Source: Aptenodytes patagonicus (taxonomy: Eukaryota; Chordata; Aves; Sphenisciformes; Spheniscidae). Taken from it: a DNA stretch of 64,000 nt. The stretch spans positions 2,108,001-2,172,000 of the forward strand of contig NC_134961.1 of the NCBI RefSeq assembly GCF_965638725.1, given 5' to 3'. Both the position numbers and the translations under genes were made by a program. Positions within the stretch are counted from its first letter, which is position 1. Every line of letters starts with the position of its first letter. Shown here piece by piece: positions 38,541-49,879 of the stretch. The notes beneath the pieces were generated by a model that had not been told where the DNA came from, made no database searches, and saw only the letters and a program-made list of their open reading frames with translations.

Positions 38541-41500
38541 TCAAAGCCACAATGCTGAAGTGCGTTCTGCCAAAGGGTATTTTGGACCTTTTATGCTTCG
38601 GCCTTCAAGCCAGCTGATCAAAACCAAGATGAAGGATCAGCTTGTAGAGTCATACACTGAAAACTGTACAGCGGGGTTGTCTGGGTTCATAGGATATTTA
38701 TTCTCTTCCTTTTGGGTGGGCTTGGATTCGCCCCCACTGCAGCACCAGAGGGGAGGTTAAGCATAGAAGCAGCGGGGCTGGAGGCCCAGAAACACAGACC
38801 GCTGTACGTTTGTGCCTATATGGTCTCATCTACATTTTTTTCAAAAGCAAATCGTGTTTTGGGGAGAGCTGAGCCCTGAGCTGACACCAGAACTGAAGTG
38901 CAGAGCGCACAGCCCCAGACCCCAGACTGCTCAGGTTTACATGGCAGCGAGCCATGGTAGCTGAGAGCTCTGGGCTCTGCCAAGGCTCAGGGCTTCTTCG
39001 CTTAGTCGCAGCGTAAGGCAAACGTAGCTTTGCCGAGTCCAGCTCCGGCTGGTGTGTCTGCCAGAGGACTGCAGCAGCCCGGCTTGTTACGCAGCTCCTC
39101 CAGCTCAGGGAAGCGTGTGCTGCGCTCCCTTACAGGGTCAGTACATCCCCCTGTTTTCTCAGGGCCCAGGTGAGAGCCTCGTCATGTGGTGCCTCATCAT
39201 CTTTTGCACTTTCTGATAAGCAAGGAGCTTTTAAAGTTATCTCAGATAGGAGGCATTTAAAGCCACTTCTTTCCCTGAAACTGTAGACATGTTTTTTTTA
39301 GGAGAGTTTTCCTGCTTTGGATACTACCTCCACAGTGCAGCAGTGCTCAGCTTTTTGGGTGTCCCGGTCTGAATGTGTGCCCATATTGATGCCAGTCTTC
39401 TATTCCTTGTCTTGGGGAGAGTCCCTCTGTGCACAAGAGTGTGATGTCCCGCTGAGTACTTTGTTGTTGTGTAGACATTTACATGCAATCGTTACCCAAA
39501 AGTATGCTTTCTCCAGGTCTGCTAGCTCCTCTTGCCCCAGCCGAAACAAGGATGTGGTATCACTGTACCCTGCTGCCACTTTGCGCGCCCGAAGCGACTG
39601 CATTAACTGGCAGGTGGGAGGTGTGCTGGATCATGCCCTCTTTTCCTCTGTCTGTTCAAGGAACCAAGGATGGAGGAGGAAGAGGAGGATGTGTTGTGGC
39701 TGCATTGCTCAGCCCTTCTCTGGAAGGCTGCCTGCATATTCTGGTAGGAGTAGGTGGAGGCGAGGCAAGGAGCCACGGCAAGGTGCCCTGGGCTTTAGTA
39801 GCCTTCAGTCAGCACCTCCGCTGGCAGGGTAAGAGTTTCCTACACCAGCCCCATGTCTCATCCGTGTACTTGAAGCTGTCACAGAAGAGAAGGGGTTACG
39901 GCCCCAGGAATGTAGGCTGCTTTAAGACGTCCCTGGCCAGATATATTTGGTTTGTCTGTAGCTGCTAAAGCCTCTTGTGGTGCAGCCACTGCCTTTTCAG
40001 TTGTAGCTTGATCAGGAGAAAATGAAGCTCTGTAGGCAGGTGCTTGGTCCAGACATTCCTTAGCAGGCAAACACAGGAGCTGCCAAGGTCTTAGGGTTTT
40101 CTTAAGGACATCATGAAGGGAGGCAGTATTACATGGGCACTGCTACCCAAAGAGGATGTCCTGTTACCTCGATCCAGGGAAGAAGGGCGCATCACTGAAG
40201 AAAGCCAGCGTGGCAAAAGCCCCCCCCCCCCCGTCTGCCACCGCAGGCTCTGGGTGGGACATCACTGGCTGCAGAAACTGGAGAGATCTTTGTTGTTCTT
40301 TAATGGTCAGTGCTTAAAACATAGGCATTCTTCTCTTGGAATATCGATGCCCAAGTATTTCTCTCTACTCCAGGTGTGAATAACTCCAGGTTGTGATCCA
40401 TTTAGTGGATGAATGGTCTGAATAATGTTTCTCACCTCAGCTTAAGTCAGAGTCATGGACACCCATCCTTACCTGGCACTCAGCGGAACAGATTTACACT
40501 TTACCTCCCTCTCATGTTTCCACTTGAGCTACTAAACGATATTCCCCCTGCTTCCTCCCATGCCTGCATAGTTTGGTTTACTAACTGTTGCGAGAAACTT
40601 TATTTTTGGTCTTGTGAAAATAATGTTCCTAATATCCTGGCTTTTAAAATCTTTCTGTGAGACCAAACAGCTCACAACGGTCCTAATCGTGGCTGTCCTT
40701 TGGGACCAAGTGACCTGAAAGCCCCAGAGACAGCACAGAGCCATGAAAACCAGCAAATGTGACTTTCCTATTGGGAACCTGCCAAACATATTAGATGTTC
40801 CAGTGTTGGGTCTGTTTACTAAAGGTTGATACTGACTCCGGGGATGGTGAAATATCGAACGGAGAAAAAGCTCCTCCTCAAACCCTGAATCTTCTGCGAC
40901 ACAGAGGACCTTGAGTAGCCCAGCTGGGAAATGACAGCCCCTTGTGGGTGCAGTTCTGCTGTGTCAGGCAGAACTGCTGCCTGAGCTGTCTTACTGTTTC
41001 TCATCCTCGGTGTTCTCCTTGCCCGTGATGGTATCTGAGCCTACGAGTTTCTTCTGCTGGATATTTGCCGTGTCTCTCCTCTTCCCTTCCAGTCACTGCT
41101 GTGAAATAGTCTTCCCCCACCCTTTTCCGATTCTGCGCGGAGACATTACAACAACTTAGCAGACATCCTGCTCAGGAACATTTGACCTTATGTCATCTCT
41201 CTAATTACAAGTTGGGATCAGCATCATCTTCCACAGCAGCACAGACTGGCCTAGCACTGACATTTCCTCAGGGAAGAGACTGCTGGTGAGGTTATGGCTC
41301 TAATTTATCCTCAGATCCGTATTATCCGTATCAGTCCTTGGATGAGAAGTAGTTAAAGATTTCAGCTCTTCTCTGATTCCTACCACACACCCCTTATAGC
41401 AGGCAACAAGCAGCCTTTGCCAACCATCATTCAAAGACTGTAATCTTGCAGACTCTTTTTAATCCTGCATTTCCTCCTTATTTCTTCCACTTTATGGTTC

Positions 41501-41980
41501 CCAGGGCTGGCACAACACGCGATATGCCTCTGCATAGGCATGGTTTTTGTGAAGGAAAACATGATTCACTGCATGCAAAACTCCATCCTAGATAGAAATT
41601 CTGTCTTTGAGAAATACTTTCCTTTCCTAACCAGAATTGCATGTGACGATGCTGAAAGGAAATCTCAGTAATTACACTGCACTGAAGGCTGGTTACAGTT
41701 TTGGGAGTTTTCCCTGGTCCTGCAGCTGGACTGTGCCTTGTTCTGCTGGCGCATGTGAATATACCATCAGGCCCACAGAAAGAGCGTTGCACGTATGTAT
41801 AATCCATATGTTGACTTCCACTCTCAGGAGGGTAAGGCAGGAAAATCTCCTGCTTGGTCATCGTGCAGATAATGAGTTGCTTTCCTTCTGCCCTGTGCTG
41901 CCTGATCCTGCTGCCACACCACCATCTTCTTGCTTAACTCAAGCCCTTACTCTTTGTGCTTAGACCTGCTGATTACACCA
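38541..41980. other. PIGQ 3' flank / intergenic
   Basis: No supported gene. A 12-base C-run lies at about 40221-40232. Open frames (for example 39317-39832) have no domain character. Confidence 0.5.
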
Positions 41981-42252
41981 TCACAGAATCACAAACTGGT
42001 GGAGGTTGGAAGGGGCCTCTTAAGGTCACCTGGTCCAACCCCCCTGCTCAAGCAGGGCCACCCAAAGCCGGTTGCCCAGGACCATGTCCAGATGGCTTTT
42101 GAATATCGCCAAGGATGGAGACTCCGCCGCCTCCCTGAACAACCTGTGCCAGTGCTCGGTCACCCTCACAGTAAAAAAGTGTTTCCTGATCTTCAGACAG
42201 AATTTGATGTGTTTCAATTCATGCCCACTGCCTCTGGTCCTGTCGTTGTCTT
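41981..42252 (-). mobile_element. CR1 LINE fragment, second copy
   Basis: The plus strand starts TCACAGAATCACAAACTGGT and continues GGAGGTTGGAAGGGGCCTCT, GGTCCAACCCCCCTGCTCAA and CCAGATGGCTTTTGAATATC. This is the reverse complement of a CR1 3' end of a subfamily different from the one at 4440. The element therefore lies on the minus strand, is 5'-truncated and has no coding capacity. The boundaries are approximate. Confidence 0.92.
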
Positions 42253-44400
42253 ATGCTGAGCTAGGAGATGCGATAACTCAAATCTCTTCAGCGAATTTGA
42301 AGATTTGCGGTCCCATGTTGTCTCTGTTCCTGAGCGGTCGTGTTCAGGGACTATTCAGCAGTCCCTTTGCCTTTTGGGTGTATCTAAGCCCTCTGCAGTC
42401 AGAGAGGGTAGCCTGCTCATTGAGCCAGTTACCTGACCTGCTCTTTGCCAGCTTTTCTGGACCTGGTAGCAGAGAGAGTGCTTGCTCTCCAGCCAGAGTC
42501 GCTGCCTGCGTTGAGCATGGGGTGGAAACTCTGGGAAATGTGGAGCAGAAACCCCTGAGCTGGCAGCATGCAGGTCTGCTTGGATCGGGGAGCCGCCTTT
42601 GTGCGGTGCTCTCAGGCTCTGCATGGGTAATCGGTGGCAGCGCGCTGTGAATACAGATGGGATGTGTCTGGATCTCAGCTGGTCCATCCACATGACGTGA
42701 GGCCACAGGGCTTACCAGCTAGTTCAGGAGCTTTTGGGTTGTGTTCCACTGTGCAGGATAAACGTGCTCAGAGCAATCCAAACCTTATGTGGGCAGCTGA
42801 TCTGCCTTCCTGGATGAGAAGAGCGTGCCCATCACCTTTGCATCTGGCTCACCATTTTGCACTGGGAGCGGAACGTCTGCTTCCAAGAGTCTGTCCCTTC
42901 TGACTCTCAGCTGGCAGCCTCACCTCCAGTCCTTATCCACATCTGGGCCTGGACCTCAAACCAAGAATGCTCCAGTTCCCCATTTATTGTCTCAGCAAGC
43001 CAAATATGAGGAGGGTACATGCGATTGTGAATGCTGCCGGTGACAGAACGTCAAGCCTTCGTTTCCAGATGGGTGATGAGGCTCAGGAGCAGGTGGAAGT
43101 GCTGGGTGGCTGCTTGCCCGGGGACGCACCAGAGCCAGGGCCCTGCTCTGCACTCACTGCCGGGGGAGGGGGCTGCACACACGTCTCCCGTCCATAGTAT
43201 TTAAGCACCTGGCATTGGGGAAATTCGTGAGAACTCTACAACTATGGTAGTCAATCCTCCTACTGATAATGTTTTCAGTTTTTAAATGAAGTATTATAAA
43301 AGAGCGCTGACACATTTGCAGTTTAACTAGCAGTGTGTGTGTGTGTGTGTTTGCGTGTGCACATAAAAGATGATGAGGAAATTTGATATGCTGATTAAAA
43401 AGCACCGGTCTGTTTTCTCTTTGCATTCACATAAGCTACCAAGTGTTAAGCAGGAGCAAAGTGCTCACATAGTAGTGACACACTGTTTTAAAATGTCACC
43501 GTTGACACCATTTGAAGGTGACTTCCTTCCCACCACAGCCCTGATTTAAAACGCAGCAGTCCGGCTTACCAGTGCAGGGAACAACCCCTGCCTTAGTAAA
43601 CAGACTTGCTTCGTGTGCATCGCAGTACCGTTTCTGCAGACAGAAGTGCCTGGCAGAGCGATGGCGATGCCAGCAGGGCTTGTGTCGGCAGGTCCCTGCC
43701 CAGTCGGGACCAGCGAGGCGCTGCGTGTACCTGTTGCAGGTGCCTGTGTTTGAGAGTTTAGGGATGGAGATCTTTGTTCTGCTGACAGGTGTGGATTTTT
43801 TGGTTAATTAAACCTTTTAATCAGAACTTAAATGGATTTTGATTACACTAGAATAAAGATGTTGGGAGAAAAATCGAGCTCTTGCCTCTTGTTTAACTTG
43901 CCGCTGAGCACCTGTGTGGGGCTGCCCGCAGCAGCATCTGCCACCGCCACGGGGACTGGGCAGGGAGGCTGCTGGAGGCTCGGCTTGTCCGAGCGGGCTG
44001 CTCGTCCCAGTCCTGAGGCCCGGCCGGGCGGTTACTTGATCTCTGCTCTCCACACACAGGAGGTATTTCGCCGCTCGTCTGGCAGAGGGTGTTCTGCTAA
44101 GGCCAAATCATGAAGCCCTTGCAAGGAGGAGCGCTGGTCTGGTGGATCCTGCCTCAGGCCTGGGAGATGGTCGAGGTGATGCTCCTCCAGCCCTGTTTTT
44201 CCCTGTGACGCAGTGAGGAGCTCCTTTGTTTTCCGTGAGCCTGCCCGTGCAATGTGTTGCTGTTCAGCGTGAGGGGCAGGACGGAGGGGGACAAACCTCT
44301 GCAGCACTTACAGCGCAGTCTGAGCAGGAGCACAAGCCGTGCCTGGGAATGATGGGTGCCTCGTGGCCACTCCTCTCCTTCTCACATCAGAGCAGTCACA
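42253..44400. other. Intergenic, no gene recognised
   Basis: It contains a (GT)n microsatellite at 43333-43350 and an AATAAA at 43852-43857 with no upstream coding exon attached. The AATAAA could serve a long PIGQ 3' UTR, but nothing in the sequence proves it. Confidence 0.45.
43333..43350. repeat. (GT)n microsatellite
   Basis: Nine GT units, followed by a degenerate TTGCGTGTGC continuation. Confidence 0.9.
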
Positions 44401-44409
44401 CCCTTGAAT

Positions 44410-44476
44410 CCCTCTCCCTTTCCTTTTCCCTTTCCTTTTCCTCCTTCTCCTTTTTCTTCCTCTTCTTCTTCCTCAG
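44410..44476. repeat. Polypyrimidine tract of about 65 bases ending in CAG
   Basis: Almost pure C/T (units such as CCCTTTCCTTTT, then CTTCTTCTTCCT) ending CTCAG. It could act as a splice acceptor or form triplex-type DNA. No exon with domain character follows. Confidence 0.75.
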
Positions 44477-45286
44477 CAGTTTGCACCCGGCTGCCTCTTG
44501 CCCAGCCAGCAGCACCCAGCCCGCCTGCCTTCTGCAGCGTGCCATCATCCAAGCAGGCCCAGGGCACCACCGCTTGCGGGTGGTTGTCTGAGGCCATGCA
44601 GAGCCGGTGTGCAAGGGCAACCAGAGCGCTGTCACCAGCAGAGCCCCGGGGGGCTGTTCCTCGGCAGCCGGCGGATGGGGAAGGAGCGGCTTCCCCAGGC
44701 GCTCGGGCTCGCGCTCGGGCTCCCTCGCGGCTGCCGTGTGCCGTGCTGCGGGAGCCCAGCGGTGAAGCAGCGTTGCTCCAGGCCGGCTGAGCGTCAAGCA
44801 CGGCTGCTGTCTCCTGCAGCGTGCTGCTGTCAGCCCCTTAAGCAACCCCACCGCCTTCTCCACGGTGCTCCTCTCTCATGATGATTCCCATGGGTCTGGG
44901 CTCTAGTTTGGTTTCCACCATCCCACCAAGGAGGTGAGAAATCACTTGAAAGAGCCATAAACCAGGGCTCCGGGGCTGGCCCTGCAGGAGTGGCAGGACT
45001 GAGAACCAGAGGCTAAGAAAAGAGAAACAAAATCAAGGAGATTCCTGCCCATTCTCTGCCCATTCCCCACCGCTTTGGATCTGATGGGCTGATGGACAGA
45101 AACGAGAGGAATGGCTTTTCTCTCCTCCTGGACTTTTCTCCCCGCTCCGCTTCCTCTGCTCCACCATCCCGGGCTCTGTCCTGGGGTAAGAGTTTCTCTG
45201 CAGGCTTTACCCTCCGAGCCTCCGCTCCCCAGGGAATGCTGTTGGCAGCGGCTGGGGGCGGCAGCTCCAGACAGAGTCAGCAGGAC

Positions 45287-45332
45287 ATCTGCTCTTTCAT
45301 TTTGCTTTTATCTGCTATTTCATTTTGCTTTT
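45287..45332. repeat. 23-bp tandem duplication
   Basis: ATCTGCTCTTTCATTTTGC plus TTTT is followed immediately by the same 23 bases with one change (C to A). The pair is followed by GCAG. Confidence 0.9.
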
Positions 45333-47700
45333 GCAGAGGCTGGATGAGCTGGGCTGTTTGGGAGGCAGGGGCGGGGGGACGGTGGGGGCTGTCTTTGGCC
45401 CCTGCCGTGCAGACAAGCCAAACTGAGCAGCGCTGAGCGTGAGGATACCTTCACCCCGTGGGGATACAAACCCCTCATCAAAACAAGCCCCCCCAAAGGA
45501 GTTTACACCGTGTAGCTCCAAGGCAGCAAATGAGCTCAAGCCCTCAGGCCGCAGGAGGGGAGAGGGAGGCTGGGACCACCGAAGCGGGGGGCAGCCCCTC
45601 ACCCCAGAGCTCTGCCATCTCCCCTCACCCTGTGAGCACGGAGGGAAAGGCTTTACCGTCTGCCTTCCCCAGGCTGGGCAGGTTCAGAGCATTGCCCTCC
45701 TGCAAGTGGCACAGAACCCAAGGGGAAGAGACGCTGCACGCAGCTCGCCGGAGCACAGGAGGGTCCCTTGTCCCCCGAGCCGTGGGGCGGCGGGGTCCTG
45801 CCACCCGCGGGGTGCTCAGACAAGGCATCTTGGTGCCCAGACTTTATGTCTGGACAGATGCACCCATCACTGGCCGGTCCCCAGCGCTGCACGTTGCCAG
45901 TCCATCACCTCCGAGGGTGGAAAGTTCCCTTCCTTGGCTGCCCGGCCAGCGTGGTGGAGCCGGTTGGGCTTTGCCAGCTGCCGTTTGCCTGGTCTCGGTC
46001 CACCCCACTTCAACCGATTTTACAGATTCCCCTTTGCCAGCCCCACTTTTGGAGGATCTTTGGCAGAGTCGTCAGTGATGGGGGTTATCCACGTGCCCAT
46101 GGCCGCAGCTGTCCCGGCCCGTTGCTTGATGCAGAGCAATCCCCAAGAGAGGACGGTGAATCAGCCACTCAGTAAAAGACAGGTTTGGGCAGCAATTAAT
46201 ATTTTATAAAAGCAAGAAGTCTTGCTGTTGCTGCAACTGGAGGAGCGCAGGCCAGGGAGCAGAGCAGGAGGAGGAGGAGCGGAGGCTGGAGGAGAGCGGA
46301 GCAGAGGAGCTGACTCACCAGCCCGAGGGAGGGCTGCCATCAGCCCCGCGGAGCCGAGAGCCGCGGGCTTCCATGCCACTGGGCATGGCAAGAGCCCTGA
46401 TCCTGCGCTGACGGGCTACAGCACTGGTTACACCGAGGCTGGGGGGGGTCTCACGCAGGATCGGGCTCCCAGGAGCGTAGAAACCGGGGAGAGAGAAGGG
46501 CTGGGAAGAGGCAGGGGATCAGGGAACAAGGCAGGAGGAGCAGAGGGACCCGGGGCGCTGGGGCTGCATGGGGGCACCTTCGTAGCAGGCAGCGGGGGAA
46601 GATACAATGGATGCTGGTGTCCTCCCAGCGTGAGGCAGATGGGAAGGGTTTCAAAACTGGGGCAGGAGCAGAGAGGAGGGAGGTGGGACCACCATGCCCG
46701 GAGCTGGGGGCTGCAGCCTGAAAGCTGAAAGAGGAACAAAGCAACAGCTGAGAGTGCTGGAGCACGATGGGGCTGGGTGGTGGGTCCCATCCTGTCCCCC
46801 CATCACCGCTTTCACCCTGTGCTGGCCCATCAGGATGGAGCTGAACCGCTCGCTGGCATCTGCGAGGGCCCTGCACGTCCCAGGTGCTTCCTTGCCCGGA
46901 GACCTGCGGTGACACCAGTTTCCACTATGGCACAAAGCTGATCCTGGCAGAGCGGAGGCTCGTGCCCTTCCCCAGCAGTGCCCCAGCACTGGGGCAATGC
47001 TCAGCCATTGCCACCAGCACTGGGAGGGACCCACCACCCCACGGTGGGACAGGACCATCTCCAGCCCTCCTGTGGGACCTCCTCCGCCCCAGGGGAGCCA
47101 TTTCCAGGGCGGTTTGGCAGAGAGGTCAAGGGGAAAAGCCTGAAGCTGGGGGGGCCACTGCCTCCACCGTGTGCTGGGGAGAAGCCCAGCCCTGCCGCAG
47201 CGGGGTGCTGAGCTGCACGGCCCTTTGTAATCCCTCCTGCTTTGGGCTGACGTGACACAATCTCTTGCTATGTCCATGTTTCTGGAGACTTGGAGGGACC
47301 AGCTGGGCTGGGCGGGAGTGCTGCAGCTCCGGCAGCGGGGCTTCACGGGTGCTGGTGGGTTTGGGGTGGTTTTCCCCTCTCTCCATCCCTCTCGGACAAT
47401 GCCGGGTGTCCGCAGTGGTGCAGGCAGCCCGGCTCCAGCAGCGTTTGCCCAGCCGGTTGTCAGTGCCAGCACTCCTGGTCCAGCCGGCTCGCGGGCACCA
47501 GGCTGCTGGGGACCTCGCCCTGTGGCTGGGACAGTCTTCTTCCCCGACCATCTTCCTCTTCACCTGATTGCCAAATCTGCCCCCAGAAGCTGTGGCCAAA
47601 CCACCCCCCACTTGCTGTCCCAGCCCTCCCACCCTCCATCACCAGCCCCAGCCATCCCCTCTCCTCCTCCATCCACCCGCTCTCCCCCTCCGTCCCCTCC

Positions 47701-47746
47701 CATCCATCCATCCATCCATCCATCCATCCATCCATCCATCCATCCC
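47701..47746. repeat. (CATC)n microsatellite
   Basis: Eleven uninterrupted four-base units inside a wider C/T-rich stretch of about 47610-47825. The minus strand gives the repeated MDGW peptide seen in artefactual open frames. Confidence 0.97.
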
Positions 47747-48774
47747 CTTTTGTCCTCCCTCCATCCCTTCTCCCTCCTCCATCCCTCCCTTCTCCATCCA
47801 TCCCCTCTCCCCCTCCATCCACGAGTGACACCAGCCTGGGCAGCAGCACCTGGGTGAATTGGGGTCCGTGGGGTTTTGCCCCCTCCCTGGCGCTAAACTC
47901 CTTGGGGAGGAGGGAGCAGGGAACCCGTGTGCAGGCGCGGGCACGCGTGCGGGTGGGAAGAGGCCCTTGGCACCCCGTAACACTGCAGCGGAGCTGGGAA
48001 CCCGCAGCCCCAGTGGTCCCGGCCAAAGATGCCAACCCCAACCCACCTCCTGCTCCTCCAGCACATCTATAGGGCTGACCCCGAATCTTAATTTGGCTTA
48101 ATGCAGAGGCTCTGCCACGCTCCTCGGTCCTTTCCGGAGCTCTCTGGCACATGCAGCCACTGGAAACTTCCCAGAGGAGCCGGGGGAGCTGCAGCATCCC
48201 TGCGTGCTGATGAACATCCCCAGCGCTCACTGGGCTGGGGGCCCCTCGCTCCTGGGGTTGAGGGGGGGACATACTGGTTTAAATGGGACTAACTGGAGGC
48301 AGCCAGGCTGGGAACTTAATTAGTGGGTGCCCGGCTCTAAAAAGATTAGCCAAGATGCTTTGTTTGGCACAGGGATTTGTCAGCGATGACGGCAGGGAGG
48401 GCACCCTCACCCAGCCGGGCACCGGCACCTTCCCATGGGAATCCCGTGGGATCGGGCCTGGGAGTGGCTCCTCGTGGAGCCGGGGCCTCCCAGAGGCCAC
48501 TGCCAGGCCGACGCCGAGGGTTTTGGAGGGAGGTTGGCCGGTCCCGGTGAGGTGCCGCTGAAGCAGCGGGGGCGGTTATCGGTGCCGCAGCCCTTGGTGG
48601 GTAAGGGCTCAGCCTGGCGTCCACGGCTCCGGCCGTCACTGTCCCCCGGGGACACGCTGGACGCCAGCCCTCCGGCCCCAGCCCTCACTAGGTGCTGGCT
48701 GCCCCGTCAGCCCTCCCCAGGCCTGCCCCACGAACAGCAGGACGCGTGCACCTCCCACCCCCTGTAACCCACAG

Positions 48775-48989
48775 CTGGGTGCCCCCCACACCCGGATGCC
48801 CACCCTACACCTGGACGCCCCCGATGCCTGCATGCCCCCCACACCTGGTGGGCCCCCATAGTACCTGGATGCCCCCCACACCTGGGTGCCCCCCCAATCC
48901 TGGGTGCCCACCTCACACCTGGGTGCCCCCCAATCCTGGGTGCCCCCCAATCCTGGGTGCCCACCCCACACCTGGGTGCCCCCCATACG
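48775..48989. repeat. Minisatellite, about 12 units of 17-19 bp
   Basis: The unit is CTGGGTGCCCCCCACAC or CTGGGTGCCCCCCAATC. Left-hand units are more diverged (CCGGATGCCC, CCTGGACGCC) and the right-hand six are nearly identical. It sits at the upstream edge of the RAB40C promoter island and is strongly C-rich on the plus strand. Confidence 0.95.
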
Positions 48990-49104
48990 CCGGCCGGCCC
49001 CACGCCGGCCGGGCCCCGCCGCGACCCTCCCCCAGACTCGCTGTCCCATCATGCTCTGCTCCGGCGCGCCCCGCGCGGCCGGGGCCGTCCCCCGCAGGGC
49101 ACGC

Positions 49105-49118
49105 CGGGACCTGTAGTC
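49105..49118 (-). promoter_or_regulatory. ZNF143/THAP11-type promoter motif
   Basis: CGGGACCTGTAGTC matches the pattern GGGANNTGTAGT, which on the minus strand is ACTACAGGTCCC. That is the ACTACAnnTCCC motif known from many bidirectional and housekeeping CpG promoters. A half-site-like TCCCATCATGC lies at 49044-49054. This is motif-level evidence only. Confidence 0.5.
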
Positions 49119-49373
49119 TGCAGCTCCCACCGCCCGGCCCTCCGCCGGCCCCGCCCCTCGAGAGCCCGGAGGGGCGCCCCGGGGCGGGGCCGGCTTTGAC
49201 GGACGCGTCGCCGAGCCTATGGGAGCGGCGGTGCCCGGGCGGGGGGCGGGCCCTGCCGCCGCCTCTCCCTCGGCCCGAGCGGGCGCTGCGCGGCGGCGCC
49301 AGGCGGAGGCTGTGGCCGTGGTGGCGGCGGCGGCTGCGCGGCCCGGCCCGGCCCCGGGCGCCCCGGCCGTGAG

Positions 49374-49568
49374 GTGGGTGAGTCCGGCCCGGCCCGGGGC
49401 GGGGGATCGGCGGGGCGGGTTCGGGCCGCGGGGCCTGGCGGGGCGGCGGCGCATTGTGCGGGCGGGCGCGGGGGCTTTGTCAGCGGCGGGGGGCGCTGAG
49501 GAGCCGGCGGGGCGGCGGGGCCGGGCCGGGCTGTTTTCCTCCTCCTCCTCCTCCTCCTCCCGCCGCAG
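49374..49568 (+). other. RAB40C: Candidate short 5' UTR intron of RAB40C
   Basis: The donor CCGTGAG|GTGGGT at 49374 and a strong acceptor ending at 49568 (TTTTCC, a run of TCC units, then CGCCGCAG) would remove 195 bases and start the coding exon at 49569. The acceptor is more convincing than the donor. Confidence 0.4.
49536..49560. repeat. (TCC)n repeat in acceptor tract
   Basis: About eight TCC units that also form the pyrimidine tract of the candidate acceptor at 49568. Confidence 0.85.
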
Positions 49569-49594
49569 GTCCCCAGCGCGTCCCTCGGCGGAAG

Positions 49595-49624
49595 ATGCGA
49601 GGCGAGGCGGAGGGCCGGCTGTGA
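49595..49624 (+). promoter_or_regulatory. Upstream ORF 1 in the RAB40C leader
   Basis: ATG followed by eight codons and TGA (MRGEAEGRL). It is out of frame with the main start and lies within the exon that begins at about 49569. uORFs of this kind usually lower translation of the main frame. Confidence 0.45.
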
Positions 49625-49702
49625 GCTGCGGCGGGGGCAGAGGCCCGGCGGCGTCCCCGGAGCGGGGCCGGAGCCGCCCCTCAGGCCGGCGGCCGGCGGA
49701 GG

Positions 49703-49729
49703 ATGCGGACTGGGCCTCCTCGCCGATGA
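49703..49729 (+). promoter_or_regulatory. Upstream ORF 2 in the RAB40C leader
   Basis: ATG plus seven codons and TGA (MRTGPPRR). Its TGA overlaps, as ATGA, a weak in-frame ATG at 49726, and it ends eight bases before the main ATG at 49738. Confidence 0.45.
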
Positions 49730-49737
49730 GAGGGAGG

Positions 49738-49879
49738 ATGGGAACCCAGGGCAGCCCGGTGAAGAGCTACGATTACCTCCTCAAGTTCCTGCTGGTGGGG
49801 GACAGCGACGTGGGGAAGGGCGAGATCCTGGAGAGCCTGCAGGACGGGGCCTCCGAGTCCCCCTATGCCTACAGCAACG
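49738..49879 (+). CDS. RAB40C: RAB40C, first coding exon (residues 1-47)
   Basis: It encodes [20 protein letters not shown] and then [17 protein letters not shown] through SPYAYSN, ending in AACG|GTGAGG with one base of the next codon. The P-loop is GDSDVGKG at residues 21-28. A Gly follows the Lys where other Rabs have Ser/Thr, which is typical of the RAB40 group. The start at 49738 has a strong context (A at -3, G at +4) and matches the family N-terminus. An in-frame ATG at 49726 (MRGRMGTQ) has a poor context. RAB40C is a Rab-like GTPase with a C-terminal SOCS box that binds Cullin-5/Elongin ubiquitin ligase; those parts are not in the window. Assignment to RAB40C rather than its paralogs rests on position after PIGQ and close N-terminal match. 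Confidence 0.93.

Larger units (their letters stand above)
44477..48400. other. GC-rich intergenic region
   Basis: Several frames of 130-270 codons are open on both strands over the same bases (for example 45439-46209 plus, 46651-47472 minus, 47290-48072 plus, 47460-48272 minus). Their peptides are Pro/Ser/Gly/Ala/Arg-rich without domains, which is what GC-rich noncoding DNA gives. No gene is supported. Confidence 0.5.

Noticed and set aside
38446..38760. 104-codon frame just after PIGQ
   Set aside because: It lies in the 3' UTR or flank, with no domain and no splice or promoter context.
45439..48272. Long overlapping open frames on both strands (up to 273 codons) between PIGQ and RAB40C
   Set aside because: Frames are open simultaneously on both strands in GC-rich DNA. 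The peptides are Pro/Ser/Gly/Arg-rich without domains, and part is just the CATC repeat.
49219..49737. N-terminal extension of RAB40C from an ATG at 49219
   Set aside because: The open frame is a property of the CpG island. The RAB40 family starts at MG-x-QGSP (49738), and a likely 5' UTR intron interrupts the extension.
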